From Pseudomonas abietaniphila (lineage in GTDB: Bacteria > Pseudomonadota > Gammaproteobacteria > Pseudomonadales > Pseudomonadaceae), in the NCBI RefSeq assembly GCF_900100795.1, contig NZ_FNCO01000013.1, forward strand, positions 62,001-126,000: a stretch of DNA of 64,000 bases, read 5' to 3'. Below are positions 38,156 through 47,388 of this stretch, one piece after another. Under the pieces are notes generated by a model. The model was not told where the DNA came from and ran no database searches. It was given only the letters and a program-made list of their open reading frames with translations. Position 1 is the stretch's first letter; each line of letters opens with the position of its first letter. Made by a program: the position numbers and the translations under genes.

Positions 38156-39895
38156 TCAAGCGCCCGCGGGCACCGCGTCCAGCTCCACCGCTTCCGGCCG
38201 CTTCAACACTGCGTACAACACGCCCGTCACCACGCTGCCCACGATGATCGCCAGCAGGTACAGCAAGGCATGGTTGATCGCGTTCGGGATCAGCAATACG
38301 AACAAGCCGCCGTGCGGCGCCATGAGTTTGCAGCCGAAGAACATCGACAGCGCGCCGGTCAGGGCGCCGCCGACGATGCTGGCCGGAATCACCCGCAGCG
38401 GGTCCTTCGCGGCAAACGGGATCGCGCCTTCGGAGATGAAGCACAGACCCAATACAAACGCGGCCTTCCCTGCTTCACGCTCGCTCTGGGCGAACTTGCT
38501 GCGGGCGATGACGCTGGCGATGCCCATGCCGATCGGCGGCACCATGCCGGCAGCCATCGCGGCGGCCATCGGCGCATAACTCTGCGACGCCAACAGACCG
38601 ACCGAGAACGCGTACGACGCCTTGTTGATCGGGCCGCCCAGGTCGACGCACATCATGGCGCCCAGCAACACACCCAGAAGAATCGCGTTGGTGGTGCCCA
38701 TGCTGTCGAGGAAGTGGGTCAGGCCTTCGAGCATGCCTGCGACAGGTTTTCCGACCACGTAGATCATCACCAGACCGGTGAACAGGCTCGCCAGCAGCGG
38801 AATGATCAAGATCGGCTTGAGCGCCTCGACACTGGCCGGCAGCCTGGCATAACGGTTGATCGCCGCCGCACTGTAGCCCGCCAGAAAGCCCGCGATAATG
38901 CCGCCAATGAACCCCGCACCCAGGGTGCTGGCCAGCAGGCCGCCGATCATGCCCGGCGCAAGGCCCGGCCGATCCGCGATGGAGTAAGCGATGTAACCCG
39001 CCAGCAGCGGCACCATCAGCTTGAATGCGGCATCACCGCCGATCTGCATCAGCGCAGCGGCCAGCGTGCCTTGTTCCTTGAAGGCAGTGATGCCGAACAC
39101 GAACGACAGCGCGATCAACAAACCACCAGCCACCACCATCGGCAGCATGAACGACACACCGGTCAACAGGTGCTTGTAGACGCCGGTTTTTTCCTTCTTG
39201 GTCGAGGCCTTCGATGTCGAAGCTGCCGATTCGACTTGCGCTTCGGCCAGCGCTTTTTTCAACGTCGCCTCGGACTGCTTCAGCGCAATGCCGGTGCCGC
39301 AGCGATAGATACGTTTGCCCGCGAAACGCTCGGTGGCCACCTCGATGTCAGCAGCCAGCAACACCACGTCCGCGTCGGCAATCGCCTGAGCGCTGAGCGG
39401 GTTACGCGCGCCGACCGAACCCTGGGTTTCCACCTGCAGGTCATAGCCCAGTTTCTTCGCCGCTTGCTGGATCGCCTCGGCGGCCATAAATGTGTGCGCC
39501 ACACCCGTAGGGCAGGCGGTCACGGCCACCAGACGCGGCACCGCATTGACAGCAGGCGCCGCAGGTTCAGCGTTTACGCTGGCGCTGTAGATCGACGCCA
39601 GGTCACTGGCCGAACGTACAAAGCCGTCAACATCCTGCAACGCACGGGAAGGCGTCGCTTGATACAAACGCTTGCCCGAGAAACGCTGCAAATCCAGCGG
39701 ACCGGTGTTGACCACCAGCACCCAGTCCGCCGCTTCGATGTCAGCGGCCGACAATTGTTTTTCCGGATGACGCGGGTCGTGCACTTCAACGCACGTGCTC
39801 CAGCCCTGACGCTGCGCAGCCGCGTCGAGCAGACGGGCACTGAGCACACTGCTGATTTTTCCGTTCGGACAGGCCGTAACAATGGCTAACTTCAT
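38156..39895 (-). CDS. fruA: Fructose PTS permease EIIBC (FruA)
   Basis: A 579-aa fructose-specific PTS transporter that imports fructose as fructose-1-phosphate. N-terminal EIIB' domain (VTACPNGKISSVLSARLL), then the active EIIB with its phospho-Cys (VTACPTGVAHTFMAAEAI about residue 125), a linker, then the membrane EIIC domain (PMVVAGGLLIALSFVFG). Third gene of fruBKA, 31 nt after fruK. The duplicated EIIB' also keeps a Cys. The operon should be repressed by the divergent FruR. Confidence 0.97.
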   Translation of the reverse strand: MKLAIVTACPNGKISSVLSARLLDAAAQRQGWSTCVEVHDPRHPEKQLSAADIEAADWVLVVNTGPLDLQRFSGKRLYQATPSRALQDVDGFVRSASDLASIYSASVNAEPAAPAVNAVPRLVAVTACPTGVAHTFMAAEAIQQAAKKLGYDLQVETQGSVGARNPLSAQAIADADVVLLAADIEVATERFAGKRIYRCGTGIALKQSEATLKKALAEAQVESAASTSKASTKKEKTGVYKHLLTGVSFMLPMVVAGGLLIALSFVFGITAFKEQGTLAAALMQIGGDAAFKLMVPLLAGYIAYSIADRPGLAPGMIGGLLASTLGAGFIGGIIAGFLAGYSAAAINRYARLPASVEALKPILIIPLLASLFTGLVMIYVVGKPVAGMLEGLTHFLDSMGTTNAILLGVLLGAMMCVDLGGPINKASYAFSVGLLASQSYAPMAAAMAAGMVPPIGMGIASVIARSKFAQSEREAGKAAFVLGLCFISEGAIPFAAKDPLRVIPASIVGGALTGALSMFFGCKLMAPHGGLFVLLIPNAINHALLYLLAIIVGSVVTGVLYAVLKRPEAVELDAVPAGA

Positions 39896-39926
39896 CCCGT
39901 TTCCTCTCTTCTTGTTCGATTCGGCG

Positions 39927-40865
39927 TTATGCAGTCAGTGCGCGTACGCTGACGCCGCTTGCCAGCCGTTTGAGTTGCGCGGTGTCGTTAATACCGAAAC
40001 CGATCTGGGTGACTGCCATCGCCGCAATCGCCGTTGCCGTGCGCAATGTTTCTTCGGGCGAGTGGCCACTGAGCACACCGTGAACCATGCCCGCCAGCAA
40101 CGAATCGCCTGCACCCACGGTGCTCGCGACCGTGACAGTCGGCGGCAACGCCTGCAAGGCCACCGTGGAACTGAACCAGTGCACGCCCTCGGCGCCTTGA
40201 GAAATCACCACGTGCTCGATACCGCATTGGTGCAACGCCGCTGCCGCCTGGGCTTGGGCCGCGATCGAGATGATCGGCGCGTCCAGCGCGTCAGCCAGCT
40301 CCTCAGTGTTGGGCTTGATCATCCAGGGCGACGCTTCAAGACCGGCCCGCAACGCTTCGCCACTGGTGTCCAGCGCGACTTTCAGACCCATCGCATTCAG
40401 GCGCAGAAGCAAGGTTTTCAGCCACTGTGCATCGACGCCGCGCGGCAGGCTGCCCGCCACCACCACGGCATCGAAACCACCCGCGATCTGTTCGACACGT
40501 GCGGCCAGCGCTTGCTGCGCCGCCACACTGACCTCAGGCCCCGGGCCGTTGAGGTCGGTGATTCGGCCGCTGCTTTCGGCCAGTTTGATGTTGCTGCGCG
40601 TCTCGCCGGGCACCCGCACGAACTCGTCGACAAAACCTCGCTTGGCGAACAGCGACTCGAACGGCAACTGATTGTCGACCCCGAGAAACCCCGCCACGGT
40701 CACTTCATGCCCCAGATCGGCGAGGACCTGCGCCACGTTGATGCCTTTGCCCGCCGCATGAGTGAGCATGCACTCGCTGCGGTTGACCTGCCCGACCTGC
40801 AACGGCCCCAACTGTACGGTCAGGTCGAGCGCCGGGTTCATGGTCAATGTCAGAATTTTCGCCAT
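39927..40865 (-). CDS. fruK: 1-phosphofructokinase (FruK)
   Basis: A 312-aa PfkB-family kinase that turns fructose-1-phosphate into fructose-1,6-bisphosphate. Features: MNPALDLTVQLGPLQVGQVN at the N-terminus, GKGINVAQVLADLGHEV, and the catalytic STVGAGDSLLAGMVHG. Its ATG shares one base with the fruB stop (TAATG), so translation is coupled. In Pseudomonas the substrate is also the ligand of Cra/FruR, so FruK activity feeds back on operon expression. Confidence 0.97.
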   Translation of the reverse strand: MAKILTLTMNPALDLTVQLGPLQVGQVNRSECMLTHAAGKGINVAQVLADLGHEVTVAGFLGVDNQLPFESLFAKRGFVDEFVRVPGETRSNIKLAESSGRITDLNGPGPEVSVAAQQALAARVEQIAGGFDAVVVAGSLPRGVDAQWLKTLLLRLNAMGLKVALDTSGEALRAGLEASPWMIKPNTEELADALDAPIISIAAQAQAAAALHQCGIEHVVISQGAEGVHWFSSTVALQALPPTVTVASTVGAGDSLLAGMVHGVLSGHSPEETLRTATAIAAMAVTQIGFGINDTAQLKRLASGVSVRALTA

Positions 40866-43726
40866 TACAGCCCCTCCACGAGGGCACGCACTTCAGCGGC
40901 ACTCCCCACAGCCAGCGCGGCCTGCGCGAGCTGTCGGGCACCGATCACATTCAATTCACGTACGCAGGCTTTCACTTCGCCAACACTGCGTGCCGCGACA
41001 CTCAATTCATCCACACCCAGACCGACCAGCACCGGCACCGCCAGCGGATCCGCCGCCAGCTCGCCGCACACCCCGACCCATTTGCCATGGGCATGGGCCG
41101 CGCGCACGGTGATGTCGATCAGTTGCAGCACCGCAGGGTGCAAACCGTCGGCCTGAGCGGACAACGTCGGATGGCCACGGTCGATGGCCAGCGTGTATTG
41201 CGTCAGGTCGTTGGTGCCGACACTGAAGAAGTCCACTTCCTTGGCCAGCACCGGCGCCAGCAGGGCGGCCGACGGCACTTCGATCATGATCCCCAGTTGC
41301 AGGTCGGCCACCGGAATCTCCAGACGCAGCCGCTCGGTCATGTCCCGCGCCTGTCGCCATTCTTCGACGGTGCCGACCATCGGGAACATGATGCGCAGCG
41401 GACGGTTGTCGGCCGCGCGCAGCAAAGCGCGCAACTGGCTTTCCATCACGTCGGGACGTTGCAGGGTCAGACGAATGCCGCGCACGCCGAGAAAAGGGTT
41501 TTCTTCCTTGTCGATCGGCCAGTACGGCAGCGGTTTGTCACCACCGACGTCCAGGGTGCGAACCACCAGCGGACGCCCCTGGAGGTCGTCGAGCACGCGG
41601 CGGTATTCGGCTTCTTGCGTCGCTTCATCGGGCGCGGCACTGTGCGCCATGAAGAGCAACTCGGTGCGCAACAGACCAATGCCCTCGGCGCCCTGCTCCA
41701 CCGCCGCGGGTGTACCGGCGCTGTCACCAATGTTGGCGAACACTTCGACCGGATGGCCATCCTTGGTGATGGCCGGTTCCATGCGCAAGGCTGCAGCGGC
41801 TTTCAGTCGTTGCTCGCGGGTGTCGCGGTCCAGCAGCGCGCGTTGCAGCGTCAGGTCATCCGGCGCCACGTCGAGACGGCCGCGCTGGCCATCGATCAGC
41901 AGCAGCGTGCCCGGCTTGATGAGCAACACGCCATCGCCTGCACCGACCAGCGCAGGAATGCCCAGCGCTCGGGCAACGATGGCGCTATGCGCCGTCGCCC
42001 CGCCGCGTGCAGTAAGAATGCCAGCGACGCGGGCCGGGTCCAGACGTGCCACATCGGACGGACCGACTTCGTCCATCACCAGAATGTAAGGCTCTTCTGG
42101 CTCGATCAGGTTGTCGACACCGCAGATCTGCGCCAACACGCGGCGGCCCACATCGCGAAGGTCGGCGGCGCGTTCGGCCAGCAGCGCGTCCTTGAGCTGT
42201 TCCTGTTGCAAGGCGGCGGCTTCAATCACGTTCATCCACGCGGCGGCCGCGCTCTCGCCTTGCTTCAAACGCAACGCCACGTCGTCAACCAGTTCGGGGT
42301 CGGCAAGCATTTCCTGATGGGTGACGAAAATCTCGCGAATGGCCTTGGCCGTACTGCGCTGGATCAGCCCCTCGATGTCTTCCCGCACTTGCGCCAATGC
42401 CGCGTGAAGGCGTTCGTGCTCGGCGGTGTGAGACTCGCCACGCAATGGGTAATCGAACATGGGCAACACGTGCACATGGGCAGGGCCGGAGGCGATCCCC
42501 GGCGCGGCGGGCACCGCTTGTATCTGTGAACCGGCAGCCGGTGCCGTCAGGGATTTTTCCAGCACGGCGGCGACAGGCGTCGGCGCAGTTTCGGTGGGCA
42601 GCGGCTCGATCTCTTCACCCAGGCCTTCGAGCACGGCGGCGATCAGTGCGGGCAACGCATCAGCGGCCACGGCGGGTTCTGCGATGAACTCAAGCACTTG
42701 TCCACGGCGCACGCCCAGGCTCAGCAGTTTGCTCAGGCTTTTGGCCGACACCGGGTTCTCGGTGGAATCGACAATGCGCACCCGCACATCGCCCTCGAAG
42801 CCCTTCGCCAACTGCGCGAGGATCTTGGCCGGCCGTGCGTGCAAGCCGTGAGCATTGGCCAGCGCCACACGCTCGCTCGGCCAGTCCGGCGGCACATCAC
42901 CGCCCAGCGCCTGAAGCACGGCACGGCTGCTGGTCGCCTGGCCCAATTCATGGCCTCGCCCTTCGATCAACAGCGCACAGAGCCGCTCCAGCAACGCTTG
43001 ATGGGATTCACCCAGGCTGGCCAGGCAGAACAAGCCGGTCAGGGGCTGGCCCAGATGACGCATCGGTTTGTCCGGGGTGACGAACGCCAGGCCGGGTCTG
43101 TTGACCATCTGTTCGCTGTGCAGCCACCAGAGGCCCTCGCCCAGCGGCAGCGGCTCGACCTGTTGCAGCACAGCGGCAAAGCCGTTGTTCACACAGTCCG
43201 CGCGACGCAACAGGCGCGCGCCTCGCCAGACCAGTTCTTCAAAATCATCCACCGAGGCGCCCAGGCTGATCATCTGCGCGTCCAGCGCAAGCGCTTGCGG
43301 CGCCCCTTGCAGCAGCTTGAGCAGCGCCTCGGGATTCTTCGCCTGACGCAAGGCTTCGCCGAGGTCGGTTTCACCCAAAGCGCGTGTCAGCAGTTGCAGC
43401 AAACGCAGGTGCTCGTCGGACTTGGCGGCGATACCAATGGCCAGGTAGACCATCTGGCCATCGCCCCAATCCACACCCTGCGGGAATTGCATCAGACGCA
43501 CGCCGGTGGCGAACACTTGCTCGCGGGTCTGCGGCGTGCCGTGAGGGATCGCAATGCCCTGCCCCAGGAAGGTCGAGCCCTGCTGTTCGCGCGCCTGCAA
43601 ACCTTGCAAGTAACCCGGCGCTACCAAGCCATCGGCCACCAGCAAGTCAGCGAGCAACTGCAATGCGGCGGGTTTGTCGGCCGCCACCTGGTCCATGGAA
43701 ATTTGCTCAACAGTCAGCTCGAGCAT
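40865..43726 (-). CDS. fruB: Fructose multiphosphoryl transfer protein EIIA-HPr-EI (FruB)
   Basis: A 953-aa fusion of three PTS proteins that passes phosphate from PEP to FruA. EIIA(Fru) lies at about residues 1-145 (active His in GIAIPHGTPQ), HPr at about 285-370 (HGLHARPAKILAQL), and enzyme I at about 400-953 (active His in GGATAHSAIVARAL; PEP site FFSVGTNDLTQYTLAIDRG). Such an all-in-one protein is typical of pseudomonads, where fructose is the main PTS sugar. It is the first gene of the operon; a Cra operator lies 132 nt upstream. Confidence 0.98.
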   Translation of the reverse strand: MLELTVEQISMDQVAADKPAALQLLADLLVADGLVAPGYLQGLQAREQQGSTFLGQGIAIPHGTPQTREQVFATGVRLMQFPQGVDWGDGQMVYLAIGIAAKSDEHLRLLQLLTRALGETDLGEALRQAKNPEALLKLLQGAPQALALDAQMISLGASVDDFEELVWRGARLLRRADCVNNGFAAVLQQVEPLPLGEGLWWLHSEQMVNRPGLAFVTPDKPMRHLGQPLTGLFCLASLGESHQALLERLCALLIEGRGHELGQATSSRAVLQALGGDVPPDWPSERVALANAHGLHARPAKILAQLAKGFEGDVRVRIVDSTENPVSAKSLSKLLSLGVRRGQVLEFIAEPAVAADALPALIAAVLEGLGEEIEPLPTETAPTPVAAVLEKSLTAPAAGSQIQAVPAAPGIASGPAHVHVLPMFDYPLRGESHTAEHERLHAALAQVREDIEGLIQRSTAKAIREIFVTHQEMLADPELVDDVALRLKQGESAAAAWMNVIEAAALQQEQLKDALLAERAADLRDVGRRVLAQICGVDNLIEPEEPYILVMDEVGPSDVARLDPARVAGILTARGGATAHSAIVARALGIPALVGAGDGVLLIKPGTLLLIDGQRGRLDVAPDDLTLQRALLDRDTREQRLKAAAALRMEPAITKDGHPVEVFANIGDSAGTPAAVEQGAEGIGLLRTELLFMAHSAAPDEATQEAEYRRVLDDLQGRPLVVRTLDVGGDKPLPYWPIDKEENPFLGVRGIRLTLQRPDVMESQLRALLRAADNRPLRIMFPMVGTVEEWRQARDMTERLRLEIPVADLQLGIMIEVPSAALLAPVLAKEVDFFSVGTNDLTQYTLAIDRGHPTLSAQADGLHPAVLQLIDITVRAAHAHGKWVGVCGELAADPLAVPVLVGLGVDELSVAARSVGEVKACVRELNVIGARQLAQAALAVGSAAEVRALVEGL

Positions 43727-44065
43727 GCCTTTCTCCTGTGCAGCGCACGGTTGCGCCTGATTTTTGTTGTAAGACCGCTTATCTACGGTCGATTACCGCA
43801 ACGAACGCCAGACTTCGACCAGCGTTTTTGCTCGATTACAGCAATAAACAGGCTTGCTGAATCGTTTAATCTAGATGGGCGGGCACGTTACTCGATAATC
43901 TCTGCGGATTGAAGCTCATCTGGTCGATTGCTGTAGGAAGGGTCCTAAAAACCTCGGAGCTTCATTCATGCCAATGGTCTGCTGTAATGATGACCGCGAA
44001 TCGGTGAAAATCCTCCGCGCATCGATCCACCTCAATGACCTGCCCATAACAAAAGGAAGTTCGGC
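43727..44065. promoter_or_regulatory. fruB-fruR divergent regulatory region
   Basis: 339 bp between divergent fruBKA and fruR. It holds the fruB leader, one Cra-type operator at 43858-43869 and the fruR ribosome site (AAGGA at 44053). No other gene is visible. Confidence 0.75.
43858..43869. promoter_or_regulatory. Candidate Cra/FruR operator
   Basis: TGAATCGTTTAA differs at one base from TGAAACGTTTAA, the complement of the P. putida Cra operator TTAAACGTTTCA. It lies in the fruB upstream region, as expected for control of fruBKA by the adjacent regulator. Confidence 0.75.
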
Positions 44066-45061
44066 TTGAAACTCAGTGATATTGCGCGTCTGGCCGGTGT
44101 TTCAGTGACCACCGCCAGCTACGTGATCAACGGCAAGGCCGAACAGCAGCGCATCAGCAATGCAACGGTGGAGCGCGTCCGTGCCGTGGTCGAAGCCCAT
44201 GATTTCCGGCCCAATCCACAGGCCGCCGGCTTACGCAGCCGTCACACCCGCACGTTGGGTTTCATCCTTCCCGATCTGGAAAACCCCAGCTACGCCAGAA
44301 TTGCCAAGCAACTGGAACAAGGTGCCCGGGCACGAGGCTACCAGTTGCTGATCGCCAGTTCCGACGACGATCCCATCAGCGAGCTGCAATTGTTGCAGTT
44401 ATTCCGCGCCCGACGTTGCGACGCGCTGTTCGTCGCCAGTTGCCTGCCCGCCAGCGATGACAGTTATCGCGCGCTGCAACAGCAAGGGATTCCCGTGATC
44501 GCCATCGACCGCGAGATGGACCCGGCGCATTTCTGCTCGGTGGTCAGCGACGACCACGACGCCAGCCAGCAATTGACCCGCAGCCTGCTGGAAACCCGAC
44601 CGAAACACATCGCACTGATTGGCGCCCGCCCTGAGCTTAGCGTCAGTAAAGCCCGCGCCAGCGGTTTCGAAGATGCGCTGGATGGCTTCAAGGGCTCGGT
44701 GATCGTTGAGCACGGCGAATCCTTCAGTCGCGACTGTGGCCTGCAGATCGCCGGTGAAATGCTGGATCGCCTCGGGTATTTTCCGGATGCGCTGATCACC
44801 ACGTCCTATGTGCTGCTTCAGGGCGTGTTCGACCTGCTGCATCAACGCCGCCTCAACCCCGATCAACTCCATCTGGGTACGTTCGGCGACACTCAACTGC
44901 TGGACTTCCTGCCCTTGCCGGTCAACGCCATGGCTCAGCAACACCAGTTGATCGCCGAGAAAGCCTTGTCGCTGGCGCTGTCTGCCATTGAGCAGGACCA
45001 GTACGAGCCGGGCGTCCACGCCATCGTGCGGACCTTCAAACAGCGGATTCACGAGGCCTGA
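44066..45061 (+). CDS. fruR: Fructose regulator FruR/Cra (LacI family)
   Basis: A 331-aa LacI-type repressor. N-terminal helix-turn-helix and hinge: MKLSDIARLAGVSVTTASYV, then a sugar-binding domain (RHTRTLGFILPDLENPSYAR; FGDTQLLDFLPLP). In pseudomonads this Cra controls mainly fruBKA and responds to fructose-1-phosphate. The start is TTG at 44066, 8 nt after AAGGA; no ATG is available at the conserved N-terminus. The tatD-type gene follows after 2 nt, so they may be co-transcribed. Confidence 0.94.
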   Translation: MKLSDIARLAGVSVTTASYVINGKAEQQRISNATVERVRAVVEAHDFRPNPQAAGLRSRHTRTLGFILPDLENPSYARIAKQLEQGARARGYQLLIASSDDDPISELQLLQLFRARRCDALFVASCLPASDDSYRALQQQGIPVIAIDREMDPAHFCSVVSDDHDASQQLTRSLLETRPKHIALIGARPELSVSKARASGFEDALDGFKGSVIVEHGESFSRDCGLQIAGEMLDRLGYFPDALITTSYVLLQGVFDLLHQRRLNPDQLHLGTFGDTQLLDFLPLPVNAMAQQHQLIAEKALSLALSAIEQDQYEPGVHAIVRTFKQRIHEA

Positions 45062-45063
45062 AC

Positions 45064-45843
45064 GTGAGGCTGATCGACACCCACACGCACCTGGATTTCG
45101 ACGATTTCGATGCCGATCGCCAGGCAGTGCTCACTCACTGCCAGCAATTGGGCGTCGAGCGCGTGGTCGTGTTGGGTGTCTATCAGCGCAATCTGCAACG
45201 CGTGTGGGATTTGGCGTTGAGTGAACCTCAGGTCTACGCCGCGCTGGGGCTGCACCCGATCTACCTCGACGAGCATCTCCCGGAACATCTGCAGGACCTG
45301 CGCGACCGCCTGGCCGCCGTGGCCGGCCATCCAAAGCTCGCCGCGGTGGGAGAAATCGGGCTGGATTACTACGTCGAGTCCCTGGACCGCGAACGTCAGC
45401 AAACCGTGTTCGACAGTCAATTGCAGATGGCCGCCGACTTCAACCTTCCCGCCCTGCTTCACGTGCGTCGCAGCCACGCCGACACGATTGCCACCCTCAA
45501 GCGCTTCAAACTCAAACGCGGCGGCATCGTTCATGCGTTTGCCGGAAGCCGTGAAGAGGCGAAGGCGTACATCAAGCTGGGTTTCAAACTGGGCCTGGGC
45601 GGTGCCGCGACCTGGCCACAAGCGCTGCGCATGCACCGGGTCATCGCCGAGTTGCCGCTGGACAGTGTGGTGCTGGAAACCGACTCACCCGACATGGCGC
45701 CCGCGATGTATCCCGGCCAACGCAATAGCCCGGAGCATTTGCCGGACATTTGCACCGCACTGTCTGACCTGATGAACATTTCTGCCGAACGCCTGGCCCA
45801 CGCCAGCACCTTGAATGCCAAAGAGGTGTTTGGCTGGCAGTAA
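45064..45843 (+). CDS. TatD-family metal-dependent hydrolase
   Basis: A 259-aa TIM-barrel metalloenzyme with all metal-site motifs: DTHTHLDFDDF (HxH), GEIGLDYY (Glu), LLHVRRSHAD (His), VHAFAGS (His) and ETDSPDMAP (Asp). TatD enzymes are 3'-5' exonucleases or related DNases. The GTG start at 45064 lies 2 nt after the fruR stop. Closest in type to the YjjV subgroup. Substrate not defined by sequence. Confidence 0.92.
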   Translation: MRLIDTHTHLDFDDFDADRQAVLTHCQQLGVERVVVLGVYQRNLQRVWDLALSEPQVYAALGLHPIYLDEHLPEHLQDLRDRLAAVAGHPKLAAVGEIGLDYYVESLDRERQQTVFDSQLQMAADFNLPALLHVRRSHADTIATLKRFKLKRGGIVHAFAGSREEAKAYIKLGFKLGLGGAATWPQALRMHRVIAELPLDSVVLETDSPDMAPAMYPGQRNSPEHLPDICTALSDLMNISAERLAHASTLNAKEVFGWQ

Positions 45844-46021
45844 TACTACGGTTTGAACGTCCACGCCCGTTAGTTGGCCATTCCACCCTCTCCGTAAGAA
45901 AAACCTTACGCCCACAGCAGACGGTGAGTACGTTTTAGGCATCTCCGCGCCGCTGTCACGCCCGCTCATCCACGCCTTGAATAGCGTCTTTTCTTACCAA
46001 GGCGTTGCCAGAGAGGCAGGC

Positions 46022-47380
46022 GTGTTCTTCCGCAACATCGTACCTTCGTGGTTCGAGCTTGAGAAACTGATCGCCGACACGTTCGCGCGCCGAACTCATC
46101 GACATCCAAACGACCACACCCATTTGTCCGGGCCGGCGGCACACTCCCCGGTCAACCGCGCCCATAAGGTGCGCATGGCGTTCCATCAAGCCCTGTCGAT
46201 TGCCGCGCAGATGATGCGACAACGCTTTGCCGATCTCGACATCGACGATGTCATGAGCGAACTGCTCGATGTCGTCAGCCAAGCCGCGATGATCATGGTA
46301 GCTAGTCTCCTTACCGGTGCCTTGATTGGTGGCGGGGTCGGGGCGCTCGCGGGTGGTATCGGCGCGCTGCCCGGTGCCGTCGCGGGTTCCGCCATCGGGC
46401 TCAAGGCCAGCGGCTCGATCCTCGCTGCACTGGGACTCACGGCGGTGGCCGAGTTCTTTGTCGACGGATTGCCAGAGATAGCCGGTTATTACTGGCGCGG
46501 CATCAACATCGCCTGGGATTCTCCGCAACCCCTCGACCGATATTGCTGCGGCGATCCAATGGTCGTAGCACGTGCGGCCCGCGAAATCGCCCTCGGCCAC
46601 GTCGCCATGGTTGCGCTGCTGCTCAGCGCCATCGGCGCCTACCTGACCCGAGGACGTGGCCAAGCTCAAGCGCTCGCAAGCGAGATGCAACAGACCGCCA
46701 AGGGCTCGAAGCTTGCTCAGTGGATGCTCAAACACGAAGACGCGTTGAAACGGCGTTCGGACTTGCAACATCGTGGTCCGGTGGGCAATGGTCGGATCGA
46801 CTCAGCGGATGCTCAGAAGCCTCCCTCAGAACGGCAGCGACAAGAACAGCCGCGCGTTAAAAAGCCTTTGGGAATGCCGGAGCACAACGTGCCGTGTTTC
46901 AACGCTGGTAACCTACCAACGAAGAAGATTCCGGAGTTTGATCGGCAGTTGGACGGGCAACAAGGTGGTTTGAATGATTTGACGGTAGATGAGTATTTGA
47001 GGGGGCGGGCGGCATTCAAGACGGGGGATGTGATAAGGGATCCAAAGGTTGCTACGAAAGCGCGACTGGATCTTTCTGATTTTTTGATCAAGACAACGAG
47101 TGCCGAACTGAGTAGTAAAGGGATGCCCCTATGGGAGGCTGAGCAAGCTGCAATAAAGATCACCCAAAAAAAGATGAGCATGCTCGCGGCGCTGCACAAC
47201 CCAGATTTAGTTGCTGGAGGAAAAGACAAAATCTCGGATTTTGGAGATCGGAATGTCAACTCAAGTATTGGAGCTCAATGGCGCAGACGGATCGACGGAC
47301 TTGACGAGGCGGCGAAAAAAATCAACGTAAGCCAAAGAGCAGACACCAAAATCAACACCAAATTGACACGCTGCAAATAG
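46022..47380 (+). CDS. Putative T6SS DNase effector, glycine-zipper N-terminus and Ntox15 (Tde1-like) toxin domain
   Basis: A 452-aa chimera. The N-terminal half has a charged helical lead, then a hydrophobic glycine-zipper (TGALIGGGVGALAGGIGALP and GAVAGSAIG, encoded about 46310-46400) and a second hydrophobic helix. The C-terminal third, from about VPCFNAGNLP onward, resembles the Ntox15/toxin_43 domain of Agrobacterium Tde1, a T6SS DNase; the catalytic HxxD is seen as LHNPDLVAGG (His codon 47195-47197). The next gene is a Tdi1-like immunity protein, which strongly supports the call. GTG 46022 follows AGAGG at 5 nt; TTG 45977 is an alternative, and the frame stays open back to 45857 with no ATG. 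No T6SS structural gene, VgrG or chaperone is nearby. DNA from about 46.9 kb is visibly more AT-rich. Confidence 0.82.
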   Translation: MFFRNIVPSWFELEKLIADTFARRTHRHPNDHTHLSGPAAHSPVNRAHKVRMAFHQALSIAAQMMRQRFADLDIDDVMSELLDVVSQAAMIMVASLLTGALIGGGVGALAGGIGALPGAVAGSAIGLKASGSILAALGLTAVAEFFVDGLPEIAGYYWRGINIAWDSPQPLDRYCCGDPMVVARAAREIALGHVAMVALLLSAIGAYLTRGRGQAQALASEMQQTAKGSKLAQWMLKHEDALKRRSDLQHRGPVGNGRIDSADAQKPPSERQRQEQPRVKKPLGMPEHNVPCFNAGNLPTKKIPEFDRQLDGQQGGLNDLTVDEYLRGRAAFKTGDVIRDPKVATKARLDLSDFLIKTTSAELSSKGMPLWEAEQAAIKITQKKMSMLAALHNPDLVAGGKDKISDFGDRNVNSSIGAQWRRRIDGLDEAAKKINVSQRADTKINTKLTRCK

Positions 47381-47388
47381 AGGTTCGA

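Noticed and set aside
45893..45910. Terminator after the tatD-type gene
   Set aside because: CGTAAG/CTTACG is only a 6-bp stem with no following U-tract.
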